Source of the DNA: Aphrophora alni
Taxonomy: Eukaryota; Arthropoda; Insecta; Hemiptera; Aphrophoridae
Length of the DNA stretch: 64,000 nucleotides
Assembly: GCA_963513935.1 (NCBI GenBank)
Contig: OY740769.1
Location: 70,511,712 to 70,575,711 of the forward strand
Direction: 5' to 3'
The notes under the pieces are model-generated. The model ran no database searches. It was not told the origin of the DNA and worked only from the letters and a program-made list of their open reading frames with translations. Shown here in pieces: positions 1 to 12,936 of the stretch (the stretch's first letter is position 1; each line of letters begins with the position of its first letter). A program made the position numbers and the translations under genes.

Positions 1-225
1 CTTACACACACACATTTACATTGATTAATTTCTTAAATAATCTTACATATTTTCCAAGATAAAAATAACTCAAGGTATCTTTGTTAAATATATCTCTAAT
101 GAAATTTATTTTTAAAGACGTTATATATGTTATTAAAACTATTTAACATGTTAAAACATATTTAAATAACTTCATTTAGATATAAACATGTCACAAACTT
201 TCTCACTTAAAGACTGATAAACACA

Positions 226-226
<1 letters not shown>

Positions 227-290
<64 letters not shown>
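227..290. repeat. (CA)n microsatellite
   Basis: Uninterrupted CA dinucleotide run of about 32 units. No other structure is visible around it; the DNA from 1 to 1,100 is otherwise unique-looking AT-rich sequence without a supportable gene. Confidence 0.95.
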
Positions 291-291
<1 letters not shown>

Positions 292-1108
292 TAATACAAA
301 ATAATCTACTTCACAATTTAATATTGATTGGATTTACAATGAAGGCATTAAGGTCTTATTTTTAACTAGACGTTCTGGAACCTAATTTTGTAGCACATGT
401 AGAACAATAAAGTTGTTATATTCCATATTTATCTATATACAAAATTTAGTATCTATTTAGTATCACAGTTTTATTATATATCATTTTAGTTTTACGTGCA
501 TTAATGAGACCTACATAAACTGTCCGTGTCTAGTTCTGAAGGTGTTTTGTTTGGTTCGGTTGTTTTAACTAGACCACGTTTTTATGTTTCACTCAAATTC
601 TCAGGGTGCGTGTATCCTCAAATACCAATACTTTTAGTACAAAATTCATTAAATTTAATAAACGAATTATTTATTTTAAAATCTTGACAAGTTAAGTACC
701 CAATTAAATCTGAAAGCTGAAAATAGATAGCTATAAATCTTGTTTATGTATGTATATATATATTTGTTTTTTTTATTTGATTTAAACAAAGATGGATACA
801 ACGACAAGCAATTTGAGTCTTTATACAACTTTTTAGCACTCTCAATTCTGAAATATTAAGGCCAATTCACTTTTTATGTGAATTCAATGAGAAACAATAG
901 AAATTAACCCCATTTCAAGTAATCATGTACACATGAGTTGTGTTTGTTTTACGATTACAAGACTTTACACAGCCTACTACAAGGGGACATCACATGTATT
1001 TGAGGCCTTTAGTAAGCTTACATAGCTTACACCATTACCTAATTTTCGGTCACAAATTTCCACCACGTATCCAATAACTTTTCAAAATTCAAACTAAATA
1101 ATAAATAC

Positions 1109-1369
1109 CTGGCGATTGACGGGTGATTGAGTTTTTTGAATCGCTAGAAAAGGAACAAGACAATAGCTCTCTTAGCTTTCCTCTCATCGTCCGCCGGGCG
1201 GCCTCACTATACTGATGTTGCCGCCGCGACGCTTTGTGGCGCAGCTCGATAGTCATATCGTACTGCGCATGCGTTTGGTTTAGCTCAATAACGCGACGGA
1301 TTAGGCGGGAACATAGCTCAACTTTTCTATGTTGGGGTATTGCACTACTTGCTTTTGGATTCAATTTAA
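1109..1369 (-). CDS. candidate internal coding exon, CpG-rich, unrecognised
   Basis: On the minus strand one frame is open for 86 codons between a possible acceptor (AACAACAG at 1370-1377, weak pyrimidine tract) and a good donor (CGCCAG/GTATTT, GT at 1107-1108). There is no ATG near the start, so an upstream exon is needed; the exon would begin with two bases of a split codon and end with one. The stretch is far richer in G+C and CpG (about 20 CpG by eye) than its surroundings, and the frame uses many CGC, CGG, GCG and TCG codons. The peptide is basic and probably helical, rich in Arg, Gln and Glu (for example RLIRRVIELNQTHAQYDM and EAARRTMRGKLRELL), followed by a Ser-rich tail. I do not recognise the family. 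It is probably a real exon of a long-intron gene; a processed relic is the alternative. Confidence 0.5.
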
Positions 1370-1589
1370 CTGTTGTTATTTAATTCTCTTACTGGAATAC
1401 ATCAGCAATTGCAGCATTATACATGACCCAGTTATGCATCGGTGTTAAATTCTTATATTTATGAACTTGACTGTCTGCATTTACTTTAAAGGTGGCAATT
1501 TTTACGATATTCAGCCAACTTGGTTTTAGTAGGTTTTAAATACTTTGAATTAATTCACAAGAAATATCAACAGTTTTTAATATTTCACC

Positions 1590-2480
1590 GATTTTCCTTT
1601 CTATCGGTTGGAACTTTGCAACTTTGATCAAATTCGTTTTAAATATCTTTGTACAGTATCCTTAATAAATTAGATTCCAAAAAATATATATAAATTGACT
1701 TTATGTAGTTTTGTTAATCAATTACCCTCTAAGTTACAATTTCTGTTAAATTTTCATCAAATTCTGAACGGTTTTTGCTTTAGACAATATATTTGATAAA
1801 ACATTTGGCCGGAAAAACCGGATACGAATTTCATATATATATATACAATTTTTGTCAATTTTGCATCAAACTCGGTGGCAACATTGTTTTGTACAATTAC
1901 TTTAAATCATTAACTGGTAAACAAAAACAGTCTCAAAGTAATTTTTCCCAGCTTTCTACCAATAATTACTTTTTTCCAAATTTTAATAAATTTGCTCTAC
2001 TTGCTTCGTACGTTAACTTTAATGAACAAGTTATCCGAAAAAATAGAACTGGAAACTTTTTTTTTTTTTTTCAATTTATGTCAAATTTTTATCAAATTCA
2101 GTCTACACTTGCTTTGCACAATAAAACGGACACGAAAATAATTTTTACCAATTAATTATCATCTACAGTTGCAATTTCTGTCATTTTTTTCGGTCTATGT
2201 GTTACTTTGTACAATCGCTTTAACAAATTAGTTAGTAAACCAAAAATCAGTCTCAAAGTAATCTTTTGCCGATTTTCGTGTACGCTGTGCATCTGTCAAA
2301 TTTTCATCAAATTGGGCTAGAACATTGAGTATATAGTAGTTTTGATAAATTACTTTGTTGAAAAAATTGGACCCGGGAGGTATTTTATAACTGACTTTTC
2401 TCTATTGCTGTTGAATCAATTCTAATGCAATTTTTCTATTGCAATTTCTATCAAATGTTCATCAAACTTAGTATAGTCAT
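1590..2480 (+). repeat. degenerate tandem-like repeat block
   Basis: The phrases CATCAAATTCGG, TTGCTTTGTACAATTA and CAGTCTCAAAGTAAT recur with drift at irregular spacing. CATCAAA-type cores occur near 1632, 1756, 1865, 2091, 2306 and 2463. Spacing of about 110-225 bp and high divergence suggest an old tandem or nested repeat. A 120-codon open frame at 1793-2155 lies wholly inside it and has no protein-like features. Confidence 0.5.
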
Positions 2481-5400
2481 TTATTATTATTATTATCAAT
2501 CCTTTATGACTTGAGGTTAAAATACCTAAAATTCATTTCCATTTGAAATATGTAAAGCAAGAACCATAATGGATGAGATTTCAAATGTGTTAATTTCATT
2601 TGACCATATAATTAACAGATATTTGTTAATTTCAATATGTATGCCTCGTCATGAGTTTCGTGAACTAGAGCCTAATGCCGATGGTAATTCGATCGTTACG
2701 CTCGGTATATAACTCGTCATTAAAGTGATGGAAATAGATAACTATTGAATACCGTAGAAGGTTAATACTAACTGGAAATTAATCTAAATAGTCCTTAATG
2801 GTATTACATCTAAATTTTAAATTAGGTGAAATTGATCGTAAATGTCATACTAATAATGTCAAACATTAGTTATCGTTTCACTTCAAAATGATTATTTTAT
2901 CATGATACATATATATAATTTCTGGTATAATAATATTTTACAATAGGAAGTAGAATTAAGTAATTGTGTTTATAAAATATATGTGCCCCCATGATTAACA
3001 ATAGAGCGCTTATGAATTTCAACGAAATTGGACGCTTAGTCTCATATAAATCTCGAAATGTAAATATTCTATCAGTTCTATAATATGGATTAAATAACAT
3101 TTTTCTTAATTGCTGCTTATTTTTAACAAATGTATTCATCGAAATCTTTAAAAATCCCATGCTCGGTGTCCTTCAATAAAATATGTATACAGTATGTCAA
3201 AATCAACTGCAGCAATTTCGATCAATCGTTAATAAAATGTAGAAGTTAATGCCCTTGTCATCATATGGTATAGAAGTCAGTAAAAAAGGAACCATAATTA
3301 TTTAAATTCCGACCTCCCTCCCCCCTCCACTAGTTGTGAAAATTAAGAACATACAGAGAGAATATTAAGTAGAGAAGTGCTCTTAATCAATCAACCTTTG
3401 GCATATTTTGAGAATTAAAAATAAATTTTTGAGTTTCCTAGTGTATAATTGGAGGATAATTAAGCTTGAAAATCAATTCAGACATTTTTGTATGTTTTTT
3501 AATGTTAAAAAAGTTAACAATGTATGAGTAACATCATATATTGTATCTTACACGTTTTGTATCGACTTTCAAAAACATAACGTTTTTATTTCCATTAAAG
3601 TGAAGATTGAAAATTAGCGTCATAACAAGATAGAACGTTTAGAATTTACATTTTTGCTGTTTTTAATATCGCAATGTTATGGCGTATTTATCGCATACGG
3701 AATAGTCTCCAGTGTTAGACAATCAATCTTTTGTTCTGTAAATTTCCAAGAGAGAAAAACAATTTATTTGAACACCCTAAGGCCAATACATTTGTCTTCT
3801 TCAACAATTTAACAACGTTTTAATTGTTCATATAATTGGTTCTGCTGTCTTTATCTTTGCATAGAGAGAAAGTATTGTAACGGTAAATAAATTAATATTG
3901 AGATATTGAAGTGTGCGCGTGTGAGAGTGTGGGCGTTTGAGTACGCAAACAATATATGTAAGTTTGTTTCTCTTGAGTTTTAAAAAGTTTTTTTTTCCAA
4001 ATATCTGGCAGTGACTCGTCAAAAATAGTTGGACCAATTTTGTTCAAAATTACTATCTAGAGACATAAAATTGTGTTTGTTTTAAATAGCGTTTTTTCTA
4101 ATTACCGTTTATAATATAATCTTCATAAATCAAAATTAAGACTTATGGTTTACCATAAAAATCAATCACAAAAATTTAGAGTATCTAAAAATCTGTTCAT
4201 TTTGCATTATTTATTCTAATCATATTATTGCATTTTCTTTTTTTTCAAATGTAACAACTATGAACTTTAACAAAAACATACTGATTGTTATCTGTAAATT
4301 GTTTAAATAATCTATAGGACTGATGTCGAATGTTTCTAAATCGGCTCTATACTGGCGTCGATTAAATTTTTTTTGAAATATAATATTCATTCTATCTAGT
4401 TTACTAAATTGCCCAAAATAATAATAGACCTAATAAATAAAAATGAAGGTTCGGAAGTATTAGAAAATATGAATCACTAACGGTTAATAATAAATATAAT
4501 TTATGTCATACCTATATAACCTATATATTTTTATTATTCTTTGTTACACCTGAGCATATACGTATTAGTGAAACCGTTATTAATAACAGGAAAAACCTTT
4601 GTGGGATATGATAAAATAACAAGTTAGATCTATAAATCATTCAATCTTTTTGGGCTGTAGCACGTTATACTAATGACAATCCAAACCCATTTCCAATTGC
4701 AGTCATTTTCTAAGACCGATATTTTTTGTATTCTTTCTTATACTAAATATAGGAGGAATAAGACTACTGATTTTTAGCCTGTCTCTTACTCTGGGAAATG
4801 AAGATTTTGTAGCGAAGCAATTTCTATGCCTTACGAAGGATATAGCTGGTTATAATAGAACTTGGAAGTAGACAAAAAGTATTTACAGATTCAGAAACCC
4901 ATACTTTGAATTAGGTTTACAGTCCTTTCTGCGGAAAATGTTATATAGGATGTGACTTGTTATCCAGTTAAAGTGTTCATGGTTTACTTTAACGGAAAAT
5001 TTTAATTCTAATAAATTATTATTTTGGTTTTGTTTTTCCTAGATTTTATTGGTTTTTTTCTGATGTAAACATTCTATTCACTCTGAAATTGGCAAATATA
5101 ATAAATTTAATATAAATCAATTAATTTAAACATTTCAAATAGCTAGTCTGTTTGTCATTTACTAAATTAATAGAACTAAACATATTTAAATAAAGTAAAA
5201 GAAAAAAGGACATCAGTTTCCTAAATAATTTAAAAAAATAATATAACAAAGTGTTACTTTAATAAATTTCACACTCCCACTTTAAAATTTTTGTTTTGAT
5301 TTCCTCGTTTTATAGAAATGGTGTCATGATGATTGTACTTATGAAAGCGTTTAAATAAAGAGGGAAATAAAATGGAAAAAAGCATAATGATGACAAATTG

Positions 5401-5943
5401 TGCAAAAGTAACCAAACAAAACTAAGTTAAATCCCCTTCAAATCATAAACAAAACCACTGCCCATCACAGAAGTGCGTATATGAGTATATTCATTAAGGC
5501 ACCACAAGGGTTGCAATAAATCAAACATTGACTTGCTATAAAATCAAGTCTATAGCTAACAATTTCTGCTCAACTGTTGGCTTGTTCATGTTGTAGTATC
5601 AACAATATTACATTATCGGTATTCTTAAAATGGCTACAATAAATACAAGCTTCTAGTACGTCCTCTTGCAGGTAAGTCAATAAACTGCGTGTACACTTCC
5701 AGTAATTTATTCCCACAATAAATCCCTCTTAGACATACACCTTGAGGAGAAATACTAGTTTAATGAGGTTAATCATCATTTTACGATTTTAATATAAATT
5801 CAAGTAATGATTGAGCTTTGCATACCTTATAATAGCAGCTGTATTTAAATAATAATTTATATTTTTTAATTGCGATTAAAGCTAATATCAGTTTTCACTT
5901 CTGATTTTCATTGCATATTTATAGCCACGATACTAGGCTACGC
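2481..5943. other. AT-rich sequence without supportable genes
   Basis: Short frames only, none with recognisable domains. A CTTGCAG/GTAAGT splice-donor-like site lies at 5670/5671 on the plus strand, but every upstream frame contains a nearby stop, so no exon is called. No repeat family is recognised here. Confidence 0.4.
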
Positions 5944-6038
5944 GTACAGCGGTGTGGTAGTAAAATACGTAACGTGTATATTTAAGAATACATTTTATGG
6001 AATTTTATAGAATACGCTGTTATTAGAAACCGCTGTAC
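5944..6038. mobile_element. very short TIR element (MITE-like), about 95 bp
   Basis: A perfect 10-bp inverted repeat, GTACAGCGGT (5944-5953) and ACCGCTGTAC (6029-6038), closes an AT-rich core. A looser continuation of similarity inside the arms (AATACG on the left, CGTATT read inward from the right) lengthens the TIR. TA at the outer edge of each arm fits a TA target duplication, as in Tc1/mariner-type elements. A chance inverted repeat is possible. Confidence 0.4.
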
Positions 6039-6445
6039 TACAGCAGGCAGGATTAATAAAACATACTTGGAACTTGGAATTTAATTTTCAGGTTTTAAAT
6101 CTATGAACCCAAGCCTGGAGTTATAACTTTGGAGAAACTACGAGAAACTTCATTATAGAAAATTTGGGGTTGGTAGAGATCACTCAAAATAGAAAACTAT
6201 GGGAAAGTGGAAACAATATGTATATCCCCACTCTAACTTTCATTATCTAGGTACAAAATTAGATAGATTCTTGCTTCACACAATTAAATAAATTAACAAA
6301 TTGAAATGCACAGTCAGTTCTACAGATTCTCAGGGAACATGTTGTGTTTTCATGCAATGAGGTTTAATTTATTTGGGTTGCGTTTAAACTACTGACCTAC
6401 GTGTTTTAAGCAATGAAACTCAATTCAATTCAGGTTAATTGGACA

Positions 6446-6703
6446 TGACAACAAATTGTGCCTATCCGTGAGGATAATCTGATGATAGGTTATTACAGGT
6501 TTTACCTCATTCCTTGGATATTTTATTGCAATCAATAAATTGTTCTGGTGAAACCAAAATGACAATTGTGAAATTGACAACAAATTGTGCCTATCTGTGA
6601 GTATAATCTTGATGATCAGTTACTAGAGGTTTTACCTCATTCCTTGGATGTTTTATTGCAGTCAATAAATTGTTCTTGTAAAAACAATATTACTATTGAG
6701 GAG
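6446..6703 (+). repeat. tandem duplication, 129-bp period, two copies
   Basis: Copy 1 (6446-6574) and copy 2 (6575-about 6703) share TGACAACAAATTGTGCCTAT, GGTTTTACCTCATTCCTTGG and TCAATAAATTGTTCT in the same order with roughly 85% identity. It is a head-to-tail duplication of otherwise unremarkable DNA. Confidence 0.85.
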
Positions 6704-7240
6704 CTGTCGACGCCAGCGTGACACTTCTATTATACACTTACACAAAACACCAGTCAGAGGGAGAAATAATAAAGTTTAATGTTTTATAGGTGGCTTGCTC
6801 CTTACATTGTGAATCACAGTACCAATCTATGTGTATATACTCTAGAATCTAGACTCTATTAACTATAAAATAAAACTTTACCCTCTTGTGTTGTTTACCC
6901 ATAGCACTGTGGAAACCGCGTATATGTTTTCAGTGCTTGCCACATTAAAACAGAAAATAAAATAAAATAATCTCGTATATTCATACAAGGTATTTTTGAA
7001 ATTAACCTTATTCTTAAATGTTATAATGATTTAACGCTTTTGAATGACCATAACGACGTTAACACACTAATATACACAAAAATGCCAAATGGTCGTGTTG
7101 TAATGGTACTTAACATGACAATGGGACTTCTATTCGATCACTTATAACATGATACAAAATTTTTTTTTAATATTTTAATATTTATGCGTATGTTCATGTT
7201 TTCAGCAGGGAATTGTACTTAATGACTTTATTAGTCATTT

Positions 7241-7243
<3 letters not shown>

Positions 7244-7321
<78 letters not shown>

Positions 7322-7332
7322 GGGGGGGGGGG
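7244..7332. repeat. compound microsatellite (TA)n-(GT)n-G11
   Basis: TA run 7244-7288, GT run 7289-7320, then eleven G residues at 7322-7332. An open frame at 7213-7425 simply reads through it and is not a gene. Confidence 0.95.
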
Positions 7333-8059
7333 ACTGCAAACATTTTTATTGTTCAGATATTCTCCTCAAGCATCAATATCACGTCGAGCAAACACTATAT
7401 TACCGTAGTATATACTACTATTTAAAATTAATATATGTATAATTTAACTGAATTTAATAAATTCTAAATAATCTAAAAGTTAAATCATTACATTAATTTT
7501 TAATGGTTATTTTTTTAAATTTTGACTTGTCTTATTGATTCATTAACTTATCAAGATTATTCAAAAAGTGACTTTTGGATCAACTGTTAACAAAGTCTAA
7601 TAAATTTGTAACGGGTAGGTCACCCTTGGCTGAAAACAAATGATTTAGCTACTACTGTACTTATAAGTGGTTATATCAACCACTAATAGGCTATTAGCAA
7701 TATTAGAAATAATGCGAGAGGATGATTGCTCAGGGGAACGTGAATCACCGATTTTATTTCCCAACCCTGTATTTTGATTTGTCTCACCAGTCTAAGCCTT
7801 ATTATTATTTAATCTAATTATACGCTAATTTAATAAATGTTAATTATAATTGTAATTTACGTTATTAGACACTTCACTTATATTACCATTGCACCAGGTC
7901 CTTTATGTGATTCGGCCTAAATTACCATTTAACTTAATTGGACACGGATGTTAATTAATAAATCATTAATAGGGAATGCGCCCCGTCTCAAACTCCTTTG
8001 AGCTTAAGACCCATTATTCTGACTTAAGTGTCCACATTGAGCCTACGGTTAAATAATCG

Positions 8060-8260
8060 ATAGCTAATAGCTAACATACATCGTATTTACTGAAGGCCCC
8101 ACGCATTCTGCTGGGAGGTCCGCCGCTATATTCCTTCCCCTCGAATGGGAGGAGACGGGTTCTTCCCCATTGTTTGTTATTCCTTGTTTTGTTATTAAAA
8201 TACTTTGCGCCTTATAACCTCGCGATAGGCAACTTAGGGTACCCACACGTGGTACGCCAC
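8060..8260. other. GC-richer island of unknown origin
   Basis: About 200 bp with clearly higher G+C (for example CTGGGAGGTCCGCCGC and GGAGGAGACGGGTTCTTCCC) inside AT-rich DNA. Frames on both strands are short (60-73 codons) and look like chance. It may be a fragment of a transposon not otherwise present here. No function is assigned. Confidence 0.3.
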
Positions 8261-8910
8261 AAAATACTTCCTAAACATTTGCAAATATTGTATACAGTGT
8301 ACATTGTGTTGAAAACAAAGTGTTTCATGATATGGAGTGGTGCACATTTCAAGGCCTATCATTATGTCAAGTTGAAAGAACATTCTATTGTTTAAAATCA
8401 GTTGACGTGATTTGATGGCTAATCAATACTTTGATTTATAGTGCCGACACAGACAGCCCTACCGTCGATAGAAGGATAATATGTTTACAACTCTTGTGCT
8501 GGCTGCATTACGTTACTTGTCGTGAAAATGTCAAAATAATTCTTAAACAGTCTCATCGTGAATAAAAATTCATTGCAAAACAAGTTATCAATTCATAAAT
8601 ACAAATTAAATGGTAAATGGATTTTTGTTTAAAGCTTATACTATGCCACCAAATACTTATCCAAATCAAAGTACTATGCCACCTTATATTTCTACAATAC
8701 ACATTTTATAGACAAGCTTCAAAATTTTAAAAAAAGGTTAATTTTCGTTTCTATCCAGTTGTATCTATGGTACAGTTGAAATAAATGAAATAATTTTCAA
8801 TACATATTGTAATACAGGGCAGACAATAATTCTCTACTATACTTTAAACATTTCATCATTATATGTTTTGAGTAGACCTTACGTTAAGAAGAAACTACCA
8901 AAAAGTATTT

Positions 8911-9096
8911 CATGAGTTCCTAATATTGAAATTTGTCTACATTTTTTCATGAGTTCCAAATATTGAAATTTGTCTACATTTTTCATGAGTTCCTAATTAT
9001 GAAATTTGTCTACATTTTTTTCATGAGTTCCTAATTATGAAATTTGTCTACATTTTTTTCATGAGTTCCTAATATTGAAATTTGTCTACAATTTTT
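8911..9096 (+). repeat. minisatellite, about 37-bp unit, five copies
   Basis: Unit of the form CATGAGTTCCTAATATTGAA ATTTGTCTACATTTTTT, starting at 8911, 8948, 8984, 9022 and 9060 (steps 37, 36, 38, 38). Differences are mainly in the T-run length and an ATATTG/ATTATG variant: copies 3 and 4 carry ATTATG and copies 1, 2 and 5 carry ATATTG. Confidence 0.95.
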
Positions 9097-9604
9097 TGTT
9101 TAGTAGCAAACAAGTTCAAAGAATAGTCAAATCTAGCTTATACTTGCCAAATTTAAGTGAAATTCAATCAACAACTCGCTAATAATAATAAATGTTTCAT
9201 TTTTACATTTTTTTATATTACAAATAATCTAATAGGCCCAACCCATTTTCATCACCGCCTGACGGTGATATTTTTATTACGCAAATAATTATTACTTTTT
9301 TTAAAACATTATCACATACACACATACTTGCACAAACACTTGCATATGCAGACCGTAAGATTTACTGAACTTAGTAAAAGCAAAATATTCCGAAATAAAA
9401 TTATATTCGTTCTCTTTGCATAAAGAAGATAAATGTTTGTCCTCCTCCCTTTACTCCATTGTTTATAATTTACATGAATTCATTCTGCTCTATATTTAAA
9501 TTCCCACTTAATTACCCGTATTATATTTTGTTTATCTTTAAAATATTATTCTATTAGATATTACTTTAAACATAAGTAAATCTTGTGATGTTTTAAACTT
9601 CTCG

Positions 9605-10027
9605 TTACAACAACAGTTTTTTACTAATGGTGGTTTCATTATTTAAAAACTTTAATTAACTGACTGTTATTTTTATTCTACAATTCTAAGTTTTATTTAT
9701 TTTCATTTCGCATTTAAATCCAAATCATTTTCATTCTCTATACCAAGAAATATTATATTTTATAACTTGTTTGAGTAACGTTTTATTTAGTCTGTCATCC
9801 ATCATAGCAAATACTTTCAAGAAACATTCAATGTGATTATCTAGTCCTGTTTCTATACAAATTGCATAGATTGTTAACTATTTCAGTGATTATTACTGAT
9901 TGCTTTATACTTTTCATATACTAAGGGGAAAAAACTCACTTTTATTTGTTCAATGGAAATTAATCTGGAGATTACTCGTTGAAGATTTCAAAGATGAATA
10001 TAATACACTACTGTTATTACTGTTACT
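9605..10027 (+). repeat. long direct duplication, copy 1
   Basis: About 423 bp repeated 536 bp downstream. Shared landmarks in order: TTACAACAACAG, CTTTAATTAACTGAC, CATTTCGCAT, TTATAACTTGTTTGAGTAAC, TCCTGTTTCTATACAAATTG, and GGAGATTACTCGTTGAAGAT. Identity is roughly 85% by eye. No coding frame is conserved between the two copies. Confidence 0.85.
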
Positions 10028-10140
10028 GTATTTACACACACAATACAATGCATCCATCCCATTTTCTATTGAGATAAAATCTGCTTCCATGGAATACTCA
10101 GAGTTGGGAGGTTTTATCAAAAAATAAAACAGGAATCATT

Positions 10141-10571
10141 TTACAACAACAGTTTTTTTTTCCAATGGTGATTTCATTAATAAAAACTTTAATTAACTGA
10201 CGGTTATTTTCATTCCACAATTCTAAGCTCTTATTTATTTTTCATTTCGCATATAAATCCAAATCATTTTCATTCTCTACACCAAGAAATATTATATTTT
10301 ATAACTTGTTTGAGTAACGTTTTATTTAGTCTGTCATACATAGCAAATACTTTAAAGCAATATTCCATGTGATTATCTAATAAGATTTAGTCCTGTTTCT
10401 ATACAAATTGCATAGTTTGTTAACAATTCCGGCGTTTATTATTGATCGATTTATACTTTTCATGTACAAAGGAAAAAAATTCACTTTTATTTGTTCAATG
10501 GAAATTATTCTGGAGATTACTCGTTGAAGATTTCAAAGTTGCTTATAATACACTATTGTTATTATTGTTCT
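10141..10571 (+). repeat. long direct duplication, copy 2
   Basis: Partner of the 9,605-10,027 copy, separated by about 113 bp of unrelated sequence (10,028-10,140). Small indels distinguish them, for example an extra TAATAAGATT near 10,378. The spacer argues for an old tandem duplication followed by decay, or two insertions of one repeat side by side. Confidence 0.85.
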
Positions 10572-10958
10572 GTGAGCTAATTTGATCGCCCTTCACAATT
10601 TAGATAATGAAAGAACTTAACTTTCCATTAAAACATTAGAATATACAACTAAAGATGTAAAATCATGATTAATAATACAAATAGTCTCTTCATAAATACA
10701 TACAAACACGCATAACACACCCTCGTATGCACGCAACCATGCATGCAATCACACACACACAAGGTATCACATCACATATCATATACACAAATTATATGTT
10801 ATACAAATACAATTAAGGAATATTTACAGTATTTGTTTGAATTTAGAATTAATTTAATAACCTACAATAAGCTAGTTTATTAGAACCTGTTTTAATATTT
10901 AACAGCATAGGACTGAGTAAATTTAGTATCTTGGAGTAAAGAGATATTTATGATTATC

Positions 10959-11008
10959 GTAAAGTTTGTTAACGTTAAACGTTAAAGTAAAGTTTGTTAA
11001 ACGTTAAA
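10959..11008 (+). repeat. short tandem duplication
   Basis: GTAAAGTTTGTTAACGTTAA and GTAAAGTTTGTTAAACGTTA lie side by side. It is a local slippage or duplication product. Confidence 0.7.
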
Positions 11009-11466
11009 TTATTAACAAAAATTCCAGTTGTTAGACCTGCGCTACGTCTCTCATCATTATGTTACAATAATTTGACAATATCTATTTAATGTGTACATTT
11101 TTATAGCGATAAATTATTCGGCTCGGTCGACCAAATAGTTTCATATTATCAGAGTATTTTTTATTGAAAGATATAATTGATTTTAACGTGTCATTATATG
11201 ACGATCTCCATATTGGAAATTGATAATCCATTTTAGAATTTAGTAGAGGAGAATAAACAAATTTGTTTGGGTTATTTAAGTAATTAAATTTTACGTAAAC
11301 AAATTAACCTGTAACATATAAACCTAAATATTTAATATTATGATTTTTTTTTCCTATTGATATTTTCTCCCAAAAAAATAATTCATGATATAATTAAACT
11401 TACTTTAATAAATAACTGATATAATAAATAACTCTTTAATTATTAGTAAACTATCAACGAAAAATC

Positions 11467-11890
11467 TTAATATGGTGTTGTATAGAATTGTCGAGAACCT
11501 TTGTGAAAACCTCTCGCACATCTTCGCCTTAAAAAAAGAATAATTTTAGCATACACGAAACCCTCAACCCTTGAAGTCTCTAATAGCGCCAGAGTCGGAA
11601 GAAAACAAGAGTTGGTCAAGTGAGGCCTAACAGGATGTATAAAAAAGAGGAATCTAATCCTAGACAAAATGGAAAAAAGGTGTAAATCCATCTAGGGTAC
11701 CTCGGGATGGTGAAGTCTGTACTCATTATAAGGGAGTCCCTGAGGGGTTAAAAAAAGCAGTGTCTCCGAAAGAACAAATAGGTTGACCTTAAAAAGACCT
11801 TCACACGAACATGTTTCCGTTAGCACTGAGCTTTGTGGGATCCTGTGTTTTAAATTTTGTATATCAATAAGATCGTCTCCCATCTATATG
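11467..11890. mobile_element. dispersed repeat family A, copy 1 (unclassified)
   Basis: The segment AAGGTGTAAATCCATCTAGG followed by GTACTCATTATAAGGGAG recurs with drift at 33,080-33,160. Part of 11,560-11,620 also resembles 25,478-25,520 in the opposite orientation (CTTGACCAAC...GCTATTA). On the minus strand one frame runs 137 codons with a single stop at 11,692, so a decayed coding segment is possible, but the peptide shows no recognised motif. Family type is unknown. Confidence 0.45.
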
Positions 11891-12777
11891 ACCGAACCAT
11901 TGAAAAGAAAATGGTGACGAATTACTCTTAATTCATAACGATTCTATTCAAGGATCGATGATCATTTCTTAGCTTTTGAGGTTGAAACTCCATAAGGATA
12001 ATTTTAATAGCTAGAATTTCGTTAAAAAAGTAAATACTTTATCATAAAAAATAGTAATATTTATGTAATGATGTGTTTATACTATAATTAAATTTGTGTA
12101 TGACCGAGAGAAATACTATGTGTGTAATGAGTGCTGGTAAATTGATTTATAAACAAGTTGACTTACTGTTGATAAATACAACTTAGAGTAAGTACAGTGA
12201 CTTGTTCACAGTAGTCTACTTCTACACATTAGAGTCGTAATGCAAGTTTCATGTACTAAGGCAAGTTTGTGACCTAATCGATATCTTGCTTCTTGTATAT
12301 GACACATTGTAATAGTTACTTCCTTCCCTAAGGAACACCAAAACCGACTGCACACGTTACATTACTCCATTTTTGTTATTAGAAAATTATCTAAGAAAAA
12401 ATATATTCAATTCAAGATAATAATATTAGTTTCCAATTCCTTCCTCATTCCTAATGAAATGGAAACTTATAACGAGAACAAATTCATCGACAATTTTCGA
12501 AAAATGTACCTCGTCCAATCATCACATGCTCTAGAAATAATGTAGTTGTCACTAAATTACATACTCATAGTACGTCCTCATGCACTGGGATATAACATGA
12601 CAAATATTTAATAATATCGGACTATAATTGGTATTACTAGAATGTCTAATAGTTATGTTTTTACGGATTATAACATTGAATGTAAGAAGTCATACTTTTG
12701 ATAATCCGACAAGTGAAATACATGTGATGTTAAATTTATAAAAAAAATGTATTGCTTATATACCTCCTGCATATCTA

Positions 12778-12779
<2 letters not shown>

Positions 12780-12818
<39 letters not shown>
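12780..12818. repeat. (TA)n microsatellite
   Basis: Uninterrupted TA dinucleotide run. Confidence 0.95.
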
Positions 12819-12820
<2 letters not shown>

Positions 12821-12936
12821 TTGACACGAGAGCAGTGAAATATAATAATTTCAAGCATATTTTTAGTCCAATTTATATTACCTAAAAATCAATTTTAAAT
12901 TCAGTAGTAAAGTTATTATAACATTTTATATTATTA

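Noticed and set aside
1793..2155. 120-codon plus-strand frame
   Set aside because: It lies inside a degenerate AT-rich repeat block, is low in complexity with a poly-Phe run, and matches no domain.
5600..5676. Plus-strand exon ending at CTTGCAG/GTAAGT
   Set aside because: All upstream frames close within a few codons and no acceptor or start gives a coding segment.
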